The translations under genes were made by a program, and so were the position numbers. From assembly GCF_023349125.1 (NCBI RefSeq), contig NZ_JAKIKT010000008.1:124001-188000 (forward strand): a stretch of 64,000 nt of DNA, written 5' to 3'. The notes under the pieces are model-generated. The model was not told the DNA's origin. It ran no database searches and saw only the letters and a list, made by a program, of their open reading frames with translations. Positions 43,001-50,984 of the stretch are shown piece after piece (position 1 is the first letter of the stretch; every line of letters starts with the position of its first letter). Origin of the DNA: Shewanella corallii. GTDB lineage: Bacteria > Pseudomonadota > Gammaproteobacteria > Enterobacterales > Shewanellaceae.

Positions 43001-43770
43001 AGCTGGATCAGCTGCTGCAACCAATTGTGGCAATCCTGAGCCTGCTGCACCTTGTGCTCAAGCTCAGTCAACTCCTGCTCTATGCCCAGTTGCTGCTCAG
43101 CCAGTGCTTGCAACTCCTGCTCAGACTTAAGCTCAACCCCTTCGGCCCGGGCTTTCAGATTGGTCAGATGCTGCTTGCTCAGGCTGAACTTTTCATAGAC
43201 CTGCTCGGAAATCAGACCGTAAATTTCGGTGCCGGTAAGCTCTTCCAGCAGATCGGCCCTGTCTCCGGCATCTGCGTTCAGGAAAGCAGCAAACTGCCCC
43301 TGGGACAGCATCATAGACTTGGTAAAGCGGGCAAAGTTAAGGCCTGTGATGCTATCCACCAGCTCATTCTTGCGCTTCACCTGAGACGCCAGGATCTCAT
43401 CGCCGTCATCGGTCAGCTTCGCCAGCTCGACCTGGGCATCCTGCAAATTACCATCCACCTTGCCCCGGCTTCGTCTCTGGCTCCAGAATGCACGGTATCC
43501 AACACCTTTGACTTCAAACTCAACTTCAGCCAGTGACTCGGCAGCTCCCCGGGTCATCAGTTCATTTGAGCTTTTGGAGATAGTCGATAATCTCGGGGTC
43601 TGGTGATACAGCGCCAGACAGATGGCATCCAGAATTGTGGTCTTGCCCGCCCCCGTGGGACCGGTAATAGCAAACAGACCGGTATCGCGAAATGGCTGCC
43701 GGGTAAAATCAATCTTCCACTCACCTTTGAGCGAATTGATGTTCTTAAATCTGAGGCTCAGGATTTTCAC
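40021..43770 (-). CDS. sbcC: exonuclease subunit SbcC (Rad50-like ATPase)
   Basis: A 1249-aa SMC-like ATPase of the SbcCD complex that cleaves DNA hairpins and processes double-strand ends. Walker A is GPTGAGKTT near residue 37, then long coiled coils rich in Gln, Glu, Ala and Leu on both sides of the zinc hook CPLC (about residue 620). The C-terminal half-ATPase has signature RTLSGGESFLVSLALALALSD and Walker B SLFLDEGFGTLD. It is longer than E. coli SbcC (1048 aa) mainly in the coiled coil. The ATG overlaps the sbcD stop by 4 bp, so the two subunits are translationally coupled. Confidence 0.96.
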   Translation of the reverse strand: MKILSLRFKNINSLKGEWKIDFTRQPFRDTGLFAITGPTGAGKTTILDAICLALYHQTPRLSTISKSSNELMTRGAAESLAEVEFEVKGVGYRAFWSQRRSRGKVDGNLQDAQVELAKLTDDGDEILASQVKRKNELVDSITGLNFARFTKSMMLSQGQFAAFLNADAGDRADLLEELTGTEIYGLISEQVYEKFSLSKQHLTNLKARAEGVELKSEQELQALAEQQLGIEQELTELEHKVQQAQDCHNWLQQLIQLHERAANLEQALSKAQAAREQNKPELDKLARAEPAARLNGYFQPLCQLTKRLGQDKAQHLQRQEQGLQLQAELLRQQEVIEAVQIKQTDAKAALQQMRNLVDDKLAPLDEQFRNLAERQQELSQSQSHEQELLQAAKTELTDKQQGITNLKTSAQQLRAQLDAYPHGELIEANISGWQHQLQQLAGTGKELEQLNSQLADRQNALQTLPERFNELQRQQQQAELALTAANQASVPLTDAMSRALGEFDEAGLTRELGRLQQRQPLLIKMQGPIKDYRQLLAEDDRLQQTLTGSAAEVARWQREREQLRQDFKQQSAHLEDVTKLIEQEQKIANLSQLRASLEVDQACPLCGSTQHPLVDDYQALDVNETDLRRQQLQQQVNEIMVQGKALAKMIEQRQLQDQVSQERRNDIQKEMQQAVSDFEQLKQQLIALGDNCEYQLDRPELVEAALCESDTLLASLNERLSEFRQAQAQWQQGQQELVRLQTSLREVEHNREQLLSEQEFVQQGIAELDSRVSQLSNQNQQQSDALCNTLSSVGLSLPAAAEITAWADKLTAEQANWKRVTAELVENEKQMLAEERALPQLEKQAAQLEESAAQKVAALAKVGAEIQANRDERLGLAGEQTQSELIGGKQLLVDTATAELDSAKNAADELSRNLASTQGQQQTLSGNIQQLEAQQAELSHNWQQKLADSEFADEADFTAALLDDIEIDRLMALRKQIETSVETAQTETRVVQEQLQQLLQKGEQQGYLDSEQRAEQEYLAELSQKLTEAKSSRDEGRMRLGEVKAIIAEDGRRREGQQQLFAQIDAATAEYEDWDALNGLIGARDGKKFRVFTQGLTLDHLVALANRQLTRLHGRYELKRKSAGVLELEVLDTWQGDASRDTRTLSGGESFLVSLALALALSDLVSHKTSIDSLFLDEGFGTLDADTLDMALDALDNLNASGKMVGVISHVEAMKERIPVQIKVRKMTGLGYSQLDPRFKVTAVEESLA

Positions 43771-45002
43771 GCATTCAGCTCCTTACTCTCACCCGCTTCA
43801 TCATGGGCGACGGCTTCTACCACCTGACGATACATCTGCTTCATACGCTCCAACCTTGCCTGCTCCGCCTGGGTATCAAAGTGCTCCAGTGTCAGCCTGC
43901 GCTCAAATACTTCATCAACACTGAGTTCGCTGAGCGTTTCCTGCTCACCGGCCTCTAACGATGCCTGACGTTGACGTACCCGCTTGAGCTGCAACACTTC
44001 CAGCGGCTTACCTTCCACCATTTTTTGCACTCTGGCCTGTAGATCAGACAGGTACTCCTGAGTCTGTACTTCCACCGAAAGCCATACACTGCCCTCGCCC
44101 GGCAGTGTGATTGCCTCTATCTGACCGGCAATCTCTTCCAGGTCTCCCTTGATCACCTGCATCGGCTGAAACAAAGGAACCTCCAGCTCTGTCACAGATG
44201 ACAAGCCGCTATCGAACTCCGCCATCAACACCAGCTTGCGGCTGCCGAGCTCGTCGAAACTCAAACAGATGGGCGAGCCTGAATAGCGAATATGCTCACT
44301 CCTGGCGACCTTTTGCGGCCTGTGAATATGACCCAGGGCGATATAATCCGCCTTGGGGAAAGCATTGGCATTGAAGGCATCCAGGGTGCCGATATAGATA
44401 TCCCGTACCGACTCACTGCTGCTGGCACCGACTGTGGTCAGGTGGCCGGTCAGGAGCACAGGTAATGGGTGGTCAGCCGCCCGTTTGGCAGCCTCAAAAA
44501 TCGCTTCATAGTGGGCCTTAATTGCTTCACCCAGTTTGAGTTGCTTCTGACTGCCATCCTCACCGGCTTCACTGGTGATAAGGTCTCTGGGTCTGAGAAA
44601 TGGTACTGCTCCCAGTACTCCCGCCGCATGCCCCTGTCTGTCCTTAATCACAAACACCTGCTGCTCAATCTCAGCCAGGGCGCCGGGGATAACCTGAGTG
44701 CCCAGACAAGCCAACAGCTCCCGGGATTCACTCAACATGGCCACAGAGTCATGATTGCCGCCCAGAATAAACAACTGGCAGCCGCTGGCCTGCATCTGCA
44801 CCACAAACTGGTTATACAGGGTTCGGGCATAGCTCGGGGGCGAGCTGGTATCGAAAATGTCACCGGCCACAATCAGAGCATCAATTTGATGCAGCTGGAT
44901 CTGCTCAAGTAACCAGTCAAGGAAAGCTCTGTGTTCAGCCGCCCGGGATTTGCCATAGAAGGACTGACCCAGGTGCCAATCGGAGGTGTGGAGTATGCGC
45001 AT
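43767..45002 (-). CDS. sbcD: exonuclease subunit SbcD (Mre11-like nuclease)
   Basis: A 411-aa metallophosphoesterase, nuclease partner of SbcC. Phosphoesterase motifs in order: DWHLGQ (I), GDIFDTSSPPSYAR (II), GGNHDS (III), GHLTTVG (IV) and ALGHIHRPQ (V). A C-terminal capping/SbcC-binding domain follows from about residue 270. First gene of the sbcDC unit. Length is typical of SbcD. Confidence 0.96.
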   Translation of the reverse strand: MRILHTSDWHLGQSFYGKSRAAEHRAFLDWLLEQIQLHQIDALIVAGDIFDTSSPPSYARTLYNQFVVQMQASGCQLFILGGNHDSVAMLSESRELLACLGTQVIPGALAEIEQQVFVIKDRQGHAAGVLGAVPFLRPRDLITSEAGEDGSQKQLKLGEAIKAHYEAIFEAAKRAADHPLPVLLTGHLTTVGASSSESVRDIYIGTLDAFNANAFPKADYIALGHIHRPQKVARSEHIRYSGSPICLSFDELGSRKLVLMAEFDSGLSSVTELEVPLFQPMQVIKGDLEEIAGQIEAITLPGEGSVWLSVEVQTQEYLSDLQARVQKMVEGKPLEVLQLKRVRQRQASLEAGEQETLSELSVDEVFERRLTLEHFDTQAEQARLERMKQMYRQVVEAVAHDEAGESKELNA

Positions 45003-45064
45003 GCTTGTTTCAGTACTGAGGCGTAAAAACTGCCCCTAGTATGAAGTGAAACCCATTTAATACA

Positions 45065-45098
45065 AAGCCTTGCCTGAAGGAATTCACAGGCAAGGCTT
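45065..45098 (-). terminator. inverted repeat after the TSUP permease gene
   Basis: Perfect 12-bp stem AAGCCTTGCCTG/CAGGCAAGGCTT, loop 10, between sbcD and the permease gene; T tract weak on the minus strand. Confidence 0.7.
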
Positions 45099-45149
45099 AA
45101 CTCTGTTCAATCAGAGGTCAGGATGTCGCTAAGCCATTCAAAAACGTAA

Positions 45150-45914
45150 TTAAAAGTATTGACCATGGAGCAGCTTAAGGCTCATCAGCAATGACATGGT
45201 CACCACCAATGGCTTGATAATCTTGCTGCCTTTAGTCACCACCATACGTGAACCCAGGGTGGCACCCAGTGCCTGGCCTACCAGCATCAACAACCCAAGC
45301 AGCCAAACCACTTTGCCGCCCAGAGCAAAAAAGATCAGAGATGAAATATTGGTAGAGAAGTTCAGCAGCTTCGCATGTGCTGTGGCTTTAGCCAGACCAA
45401 AACCAGCCAGCATCACAAACGCCAGCGCGAAGAAGCTGCCGGTACCTGGACCGAAAAAGCCATCGTAGAAGCCTACGCCCAGTGCAGCGGTAAAAGAAAA
45501 TGCAGTGGGTGTCAGTACCCTGTGCCTGTCATCGTCGGTCACCTTTGGAGAAAACAAAAAGTAGGCGCCAATCCCCAGGATCAGGAAGGGCAACAGCACC
45601 TCCAAAATACTGGTGTCTATCTGTTGCACCGCCAGAGTACCGAGAGCGGAGCCGATAAAGGCGCAGGCAAGGGGTAACTTTAGATCCGCCAGCCTGACCA
45701 GCCCCTTGCGCACAAAATACAGACTGGCAAAGAAACTGCCACCACAGGCCTGCAGCTTATTGGTGGCCAGGGCAGCCGTGGGCGTAAGGCCTGCCCACAT
45801 CAGCGCGGGAATAGTCAGTAATCCCCCGCCTCCGGCAATCGCATCGATAAAGCCCGCAAGGGCAGCAGTAGCAAACAGCAAAGCGGCAATGTGTAGCGTC
45901 AGTTCGAATTCCAT
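45150..45914 (-). CDS. TSUP (TauE/SafE) family membrane permease
   Basis: A 254-aa inner-membrane protein with eight or so hydrophobic helices. The TSUP signature is present in both halves: GFIDAIAGGGGLLTIPAL near the N terminus and GFYDGFFGPGTGSFFALAF in the second half. Family members export or import sulfonates, sulfite or other small anions; the substrate here is unknown. It is divergent from a LysR-type regulator across 123 bp containing a perfect palindrome, so regulation by that LysR protein is likely. Confidence 0.92.
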   Translation of the reverse strand: MEFELTLHIAALLFATAALAGFIDAIAGGGGLLTIPALMWAGLTPTAALATNKLQACGGSFFASLYFVRKGLVRLADLKLPLACAFIGSALGTLAVQQIDTSILEVLLPFLILGIGAYFLFSPKVTDDDRHRVLTPTAFSFTAALGVGFYDGFFGPGTGSFFALAFVMLAGFGLAKATAHAKLLNFSTNISSLIFFALGGKVVWLLGLLMLVGQALGATLGSRMVVTKGSKIIKPLVVTMSLLMSLKLLHGQYF

Positions 45915-46004
45915 GAGTACTTAAGCAGATCTTGTTATTGGTCAGGATTGGTAAGTATTAAACTGAGTTTTATGCCTGATGACAAAGGAGTTATTTTCAT
46001 TAAA

Positions 46005-46023
46005 ATGTGAGAATAACTCACAT
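46005..46023. promoter_or_regulatory. palindrome between TSUP permease and LysR genes
   Basis: ATGTGAG-AATAA-CTCACAT, a perfect 7-bp inverted repeat ending 14 bp before the LysR TTG start. It includes a T-N11-A arrangement typical of LysR-type operators, so autoregulation and control of the divergent permease gene are plausible. Confidence 0.5.
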
Positions 46024-46037
46024 ATAGGTAGACAGAC

Positions 46038-46937
46038 TTGCCTGCATCCCTGCCCCCGTTAAATGCTGTGGTTGCCTTTGAGGCCGCCGCCCGACTTTCA
46101 AGCATCAGCCTGGCCGCCAACGAGCTGTATGTGACCCATGGTGCCATTAGCAAACAGATCAAAGCACTGGAGTCATTTCTCGGTTGTGAGCTGTTCATCC
46201 GGGAACACAGGAAAATCACCCTAACCCGGGAGGGCAGCCAATACCTACCCCATGTCCAGTCGGCCTTGCAAACCCTTAATGTCGCAACTGCTGACCTCAA
46301 GCAGCACAACGCCCGCAGCGGTAACCTGAGCATTAATGTGCTTCCCAGTCTGAGTATCCAGTGGCTGATCCCTCGACTTGAAGAGTTCAGAAGCCGCAAT
46401 CCCAGGCTGTTTGTAGACCTGTCGATTGGTGATTTTGAAGTGGATTTTCGCCGCCAGCACTATGACATCGCTATCCGCTCCGGCATCAATCCACCGGAGG
46501 ATTGCAGGCATATAAAGCTGATGGATGAAGAGATGTGTCTGGTGTGTGCACCGGCTCTGGCACAGGAGCTGCACACATTGGATGACCTTAACCGCGTGAC
46601 TCTGCTGAAACACACCAGCCGTCCCAGCAACTGGCGTGACTGGGCAAAACAGGCCGGGGTAAAGCTGACGGTGGAAGAGAAGTTCGGCGTGGAGCATTTT
46701 TATATGCTGGCTCAAGCTGTTGCCAGCGGCATGGGGGTTGCCCTTATCCCCCGCTTTTTTATAGAACCTCAGTTGGCGGATGGTAGCCTGGTGATCCCCT
46801 TTGATATCCCCTATCACAGTCAGTACAGTTACTATCTGCTGACTCCGGGACACCTGCAGTCAGGTGACCCGGATGGCCGAATTACCGCGTTTACCGACTG
46901 GATACTGGAGCTGTTTGCGCCATACCGACTCGGTTAA
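46038..46937 (+). CDS. LysR-family transcriptional regulator (GcvA-like)
   Basis: A 299-aa regulator. N-terminal winged helix: LNAVVAFEAAARLSSISLAANELYVTHGAISKQIKALE, the GcvA-type HTH; co-inducer domain from about residue 90 (NLSINVLPSLSIQWLIPRL). It starts with TTG at 46038; no in-frame ATG gives a complete HTH. It overlaps the 3' end of the convergent NERD gene by 4 bp. The adjacent divergent TSUP permease is its probable target. Confidence 0.92.
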   Translation: MPASLPPLNAVVAFEAAARLSSISLAANELYVTHGAISKQIKALESFLGCELFIREHRKITLTREGSQYLPHVQSALQTLNVATADLKQHNARSGNLSINVLPSLSIQWLIPRLEEFRSRNPRLFVDLSIGDFEVDFRRQHYDIAIRSGINPPEDCRHIKLMDEEMCLVCAPALAQELHTLDDLNRVTLLKHTSRPSNWRDWAKQAGVKLTVEEKFGVEHFYMLAQAVASGMGVALIPRFFIEPQLADGSLVIPFDIPYHSQYSYYLLTPGHLQSGDPDGRITAFTDWILELFAPYRLG

Positions 46938-48904
46938 TCATTGCAGTTACCCAAACCGAACAATTGCAGATAACATTGGCCCGGCTCAGGTTGAAACTCA
47001 TGCTTCAGGACCTTCTCGCAAGCCTTGTAAAAATCTCTGCCCAACCACTCAGGGTCAAATGCCGCCAGCGCATTCAACATGGCGTTGGCATCCTTACTGC
47101 CGGTAATGGTTGATGGGGTGAAGGCATCAACAAAGCTGGCGACCAGACCATAGATGTCTTTCAGTTCGTCACTCTCCTCCTCCCAAATCAGCGGATCGGC
47201 ATACTGGCTGGCATAGTGGCTTGCCGCAATATCCAGCCCCACACCAAAGTTCATCAAATACGCCCGTTCGCGGCTGATGATAATATTCTTGGGACAAATA
47301 GCGCCGTGGTGTATATCCAGTTGGTGAAGGTATTGCAGCGCACTGAGCAACTCAGCAAACCAACGAGTACCGTCGCCGGGTTCGAAAGTGTTGAGCTCAT
47401 CCAGGGAGCAGCCCTCTTCCCATGCCCGCACAATAAACAGTGTCTGGCTTTGAGGCAGCTGACCAAATGTCAGTACCCGCTCAATATTGGGATGATAGAT
47501 GCGTGAAAGGGAGCGATAGAGGGCACTCAGACAGGGCCAGACTTTATCGACCTGTTTATACAGACTGATCCCCACAGGATAGCGTCCCTGAATATGGGTC
47601 CCTTGCCAGAACTGGCTTTGCTCAGTTGAGGTAATAAACCGTTCCAGTCGGTAATGGTGATCAAGCACAGCCCCGACTTTCACCTCCACTTTCTCCGGGA
47701 TAGTGTCACATACCCCCTGATCGATCAGTGCACTGAGGTCACAGCGCAGGGCATCCAGATCTGTGGTCGCCCCTTTAATTGCCTGACGATACCACTGATA
47801 AACCCTGGGTTGGTTGGTCAGTTCCGCCAATTGGGCAAATCGTTCTGCATAGGCCTGAATGTCGTCAGCGGCATCCAGACTGTCTTTGATGTCGATATAT
47901 TCAACATCACCACCATCTGAGATAAATACGCAGTTTTCCGCCCAACCACTGACGCTGAAGCCACGGCGATGGATCTGCTGCAGGCCAGTTACCGAACGAC
48001 GCAATATCTCCAGCAGTTGATAAGTGGTCTTACGTTCGGCTTCAAATACATTCATCGGCACGCCGCGGGGCATACGAATAGGCAGAATAAGCTGCTCACC
48101 ATCCTGAATCAGAGGCGCACAGGCGGGAACACCAGTACAACCAGACAATGCCTGCAATCGCTGAAACTCTTCCCTGAGCTGCTGCTCATGACGTTCAGCG
48201 TCATAATCATCATCAAACTGCACCGGCAGTAATATCTTCAAAAGCCAGGGCGCAGTCCAGCCGCCCGGACTGTATTCTGCCTGCCATATTTCAAGCCCGG
48301 CGTGCAGGAACAAGCACTTGAGCTTGATAAAGTCCTGAATACGGTTGTTGCGGCTCTCGACCACGGCAACCTGGCCTATGGTGTCGAGCACCATTTCACG
48401 TTGCTCCGCGGTAACCTGATGGGCGCGGGGCGCCGTCAGCCCCCATTCACTGGTCAGCGCAGAAACAATTTGTCTGGGAGTGTAGATACTGAGAGAGCCA
48501 TCATCTTTTTCCAGTTCAATCTCTTCTCCCTTACGGCCGGTCACAAACACCATGCCCTGACACCAGGGGGCATATACACCCACGGGAATTCTGTGCTTGA
48601 GTTTGCCCGCCAGCACTCTGGCCACATAGTTGGCTTTGGACAAGCTGTTGTCGATACCGCGTCCATCCAAAGACCAGGCGTGCAAGCCGGCATTGAGCCT
48701 GCCCATATAGCCTTTGACGTCGACCACATATACCCCCCACTCGCCAACGACCAGAGCATCCACTTCCATCGCCTGACCGGTTTTTGTGGGGATCTCCACA
48801 TTGGTCAGCAACAGGTAATGTTCCGGCAGTTCTTCACTGAGCATACTGAACGCCCAGCGCTCGGCATCATTGACCGGTGTACCGAAACTGATGTGCTTCG
48901 CCAT
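46934..48904 (-). CDS. NERD-domain protein with two degenerate kinase-like regions
   Basis: A 656-aa cytoplasmic protein. Residues about 10-130 form a NERD (nuclease-related) domain with the acidic site EVDALVVGEWGVYVVDVKGY (Asp49, Asp62, Lys64). Two protein-kinase-like regions follow. The first, about 200-400, has catalytic-loop position RRGFSVSGWAENCVF and DFG position YIDIKD. The second, about 415-640, is clearer, with catalytic loop IHHGAICPKNIII and DFG position MNFG. In the second the usual HRD Asp and DFG Asp are replaced by Ala and Asn, so phosphotransfer is doubtful. ATG at 48904 follows GGGAG; the frame extends 102 bp upstream. NERD-kinases include the Pgl defence protein PglW. Confidence 0.82.
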   Translation of the reverse strand: MAKHISFGTPVNDAERWAFSMLSEELPEHYLLLTNVEIPTKTGQAMEVDALVVGEWGVYVVDVKGYMGRLNAGLHAWSLDGRGIDNSLSKANYVARVLAGKLKHRIPVGVYAPWCQGMVFVTGRKGEEIELEKDDGSLSIYTPRQIVSALTSEWGLTAPRAHQVTAEQREMVLDTIGQVAVVESRNNRIQDFIKLKCLFLHAGLEIWQAEYSPGGWTAPWLLKILLPVQFDDDYDAERHEQQLREEFQRLQALSGCTGVPACAPLIQDGEQLILPIRMPRGVPMNVFEAERKTTYQLLEILRRSVTGLQQIHRRGFSVSGWAENCVFISDGGDVEYIDIKDSLDAADDIQAYAERFAQLAELTNQPRVYQWYRQAIKGATTDLDALRCDLSALIDQGVCDTIPEKVEVKVGAVLDHHYRLERFITSTEQSQFWQGTHIQGRYPVGISLYKQVDKVWPCLSALYRSLSRIYHPNIERVLTFGQLPQSQTLFIVRAWEEGCSLDELNTFEPGDGTRWFAELLSALQYLHQLDIHHGAICPKNIIISRERAYLMNFGVGLDIAASHYASQYADPLIWEEESDELKDIYGLVASFVDAFTPSTITGSKDANAMLNALAAFDPEWLGRDFYKACEKVLKHEFQPEPGQCYLQLFGLGNCND

Positions 48905-49244
48905 TAACTTAACTCCCTGTAATGTTTGGATCAGTTTATGGCAGCTACAGGAAAGAAAAAAGCTGCAAAAAGGTGACATAAGCCAGATTAACGGAAGCCT
49001 CAGCACCTTCAGTCATGATCGGATGCCGGAGCGGCAGACGCGCTTCACTCTCATTCAGGTTGGCCAGGCATTTTACTCACGTTAGTTTGCTCCTAATAAC
49101 CAAAGTGCTACCCGGCACTCATAACTCTAGCCTTTTGTGGGGTTGTATCGGATATACAGGCGACACTAAAGTGACTATCGGCAAGGCTATTGAATCATTT
49201 TTGAAAACAATAACTAAAGTTGTTAAGCAAGGTATGGAGACAGA
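48905..49244. other. divergent intergenic region
   Basis: About 340 bp between the leftward NERD gene and the rightward small membrane protein. It should contain both promoters. No RNA gene, repeat or supported coding sequence was recognised. Confidence 0.4.
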
Positions 49245-49499
49245 ATGAGCGAAGCAAACAGCAATGGCATTATGGAACCCCTCGACATTCCTGCAGATCA
49301 CATCCCCTGGTACCGTATGCGCTGGTTCTTTGTCGTCACTCTGTTGCTGTTTATCCCGGCGACTCTGTTGATAGGTCTGAGCGGAAATATTTACGGCAAG
49401 CATCAGGGTGAGCTATTTAAACTGGCCGATAAGACCAAGTATATGATCATGGCCGTAGGATCATTCTTGATGCTTAGCAATATCATTCGATTTCTTTGA
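49245..49499 (+). CDS. 84-aa two-helix membrane protein
   Basis: Small inner-membrane protein with two predicted TM helices (WFFVVTLLLFIPATLLIGLSG and MIMAVGSFLMLSNIIRFL) joined by a charged loop (GKHQGELFKLADKTK). The N terminus (SEANSNGIMEPLDIPADHIP) is probably cytoplasmic. GGAGACAGA precedes the ATG. Unassigned; topology resembles small DUF-type membrane proteins near envelope genes. It is 32 bp upstream of the broken L,D-transpeptidase gene, so they may have formed an operon. Confidence 0.75.
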   Translation: MSEANSNGIMEPLDIPADHIPWYRMRWFFVVTLLLFIPATLLIGLSGNIYGKHQGELFKLADKTKYMIMAVGSFLMLSNIIRFL

Positions 49500-49531
49500 C
49501 GTTTGCGTTAACAGATATCAGGAACCAAATA

Positions 49532-50271
49532 ATGAAATTTCTCATGCCCCTGCTGCTCTTGTTCACCAATATTTCATGGGCTGGCGTTGACCTGGTCAAA
49601 GTGGATAAATCAGAGCACAAGATGTACCTGTACGATGGTGATGAACTGGTCCGTGAGTACCATGTGGTTTTTGGTGGTGAGCCTAAAGGTCACAAGCAGC
49701 AGGAGGGAGATCAGAAAACCCCTGAAGGTACTTATACTCTGGATTATAAAAACGAAAGCTCTTCATTTTATCGCTCCATGCATATTAGGGTCTGATGACC
49801 TTTCATGGTTGAATTTTGCTCGAGATAGACGCGCTTTAATCGCGACGCAAGGTGTGTAGCCTAGTGGGCCTAAGCAAATACCTTGCAACAAAGAGTAAAG
49901 CGCGTATAGCCGAGCCCTTCGGGCAGCGTTTGTCGTCGCTTTCTACTGCATTAACGCTCATTTATGTAGAACAACTACACTTCAATCGCGTTGCTTTGTA
50001 TAAAACAACGACAAAATGCTGCAAAAACCATCTTCAAAGGTCAACAGCCCCTGATTACCCCAATGCTGCGGACAAGAAAAATGCCCGGCAACAGGGTGTT
50101 TCTCCCGGTGGCATGATTATGGTCCACGGCCAGAAAAACTGGTTTGGTTGGCTATCTCCCATTATGCAAAACTTCAATTGGACAGATGGCTGCATCGCCT
50201 TAACCAATTCTGAAATGGATGAGTTTATGGCGCTGGTTGAGGTGGGTACAAAAATACAGATTGAGTGGTAG
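49532..50271 (+). pseudogene. L,D-transpeptidase (YkuD-type) split by a MITE-like insertion
   Basis: The N-terminal part (ATG at 49532) encodes a signal peptide (LMPLLLLFTNISWAG) and the start of an L,D-transpeptidase fold (VDLVKVDKSEHKMYLYDG; QKTPEGTYTLDYK) up to FYRSMHI. The frame stops at 49793-49795, inside inserted DNA. The C-terminal part resumes after 50050 in another frame with the catalytic region: MVHGQKNWFGWL, then WTDGCIAL carrying the active-site Cys. Joining the two sides gives a continuous YkuD-family protein of about 160 aa. The downstream part has no start of its own that would make an exported enzyme, so the gene is presumably inactive. Confidence 0.85.
49788..50050. mobile_element. 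263-bp MITE-like insertion in the L,D-transpeptidase gene
   Basis: The left end reads GGGTCTGATGACCTTTC..ATGGTT and the right end, reversed, GGGGCTGTTGACCTTTGAAGATGGTT, an imperfect terminal inverted repeat of about 23-26 bp. No gene is encoded. The boundaries are defined independently by the interrupted protein on both sides. The left third matches the truncated copy at 7255-7353. The target duplication is not clear. Mobilising transposase not in the window. Confidence 0.82.
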
Positions 50272-50311
50272 CATCATTTCCCCAGGCTACCAGCTCACAA
50301 CAGCAGAAAAC

Positions 50312-50911
50312 TCATTTCAATCTAATATTGGCATTACAAACTAAACCTTTGTCCAAGGCGAACTGCTCCAGCTTATTCCCAAGGTTATCAAGGTCTTTAT
50401 AATATTCATCATCCAGCTTATCCAGCGCGGTGAACACTCCCTCTCGCTCAACGGCTTTCATACGAACCAACCTATCAACAGGCACCTCAGCATCTCCAAA
50501 AGCAATATAACGCGCTTCCCGAAACAACCTTAATGCGTCATTTGCGCCTAATGTTGCCAACCCGATTTCCGCATAGGCAGCGTGCTCTCCCGCAGAGTTA
50601 TCAAAATACTGAGCGAAACCTCCGTTATGGATTTCACTATTGAGACAATTAACCGAGTAGTAGAGCTTTTCGTTGTCGTTTAATGATTCGAAGCCACCCT
50701 GAGAATCAAATACCCGGGAAACCAAGTCGCGCCAGTAACTCCTGAATGGACATGAGTTTTCAAGTTCCCGCTCTCGTTGGTAGTAGGCTTTTGCCTGTTC
50801 AAGATTGGCACGAATACCATTCTTACAGGCCATGCAAATTCCGCCTGTTTTACCTGCGGTCTCTGGTAGAATCTGAACTCCACACTCTTTGCAAGGAACT
50901 TTATTGGTCAC
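50312..50911 (-). CDS. DUF4375 (DMP19-like) protein with N-terminal zinc ribbon
   Basis: A 199-aa soluble protein. The N-terminal CKECGVQILP...CMAC pattern forms a zinc ribbon. The main part is the DUF4375/DMP19-like helical domain with its characteristic LYYSVNCLNSEIHNGGFAQYFDNSAG and DALRLFREARYIAFG. Members are often found in immunity or toxin-neighbour contexts; the function is unproven. The start is a GTG at 50911 with a weak GAGAA site. It lies 73 bp downstream of the Sel1 protein gene on the same strand. Confidence 0.83.
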   Translation of the reverse strand: MTNKVPCKECGVQILPETAGKTGGICMACKNGIRANLEQAKAYYQRERELENSCPFRSYWRDLVSRVFDSQGGFESLNDNEKLYYSVNCLNSEIHNGGFAQYFDNSAGEHAAYAEIGLATLGANDALRLFREARYIAFGDAEVPVDRLVRMKAVEREGVFTALDKLDDEYYKDLDNLGNKLEQFALDKGLVCNANIRLK

Positions 50912-50984
50912 ACTATTCTCACTTTGTTTCTCGGGATTAAAGACTCAGGTCGACACAAAGCACAATCAACATTGATGACTTTAA

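Noticed and set aside
40021..43770. Long open frames on the + strand opposite sbcC
   Set aside because: Produced by the Gln/Glu/Leu-rich coiled-coil codons of sbcC; none has independent support.
49852..50271. 139-codon frame that looks like a new L,D-transpeptidase
   Set aside because: Its first two thirds are MITE-like sequence in an unrelated frame; only the end is the real, displaced C terminus of the broken gene.
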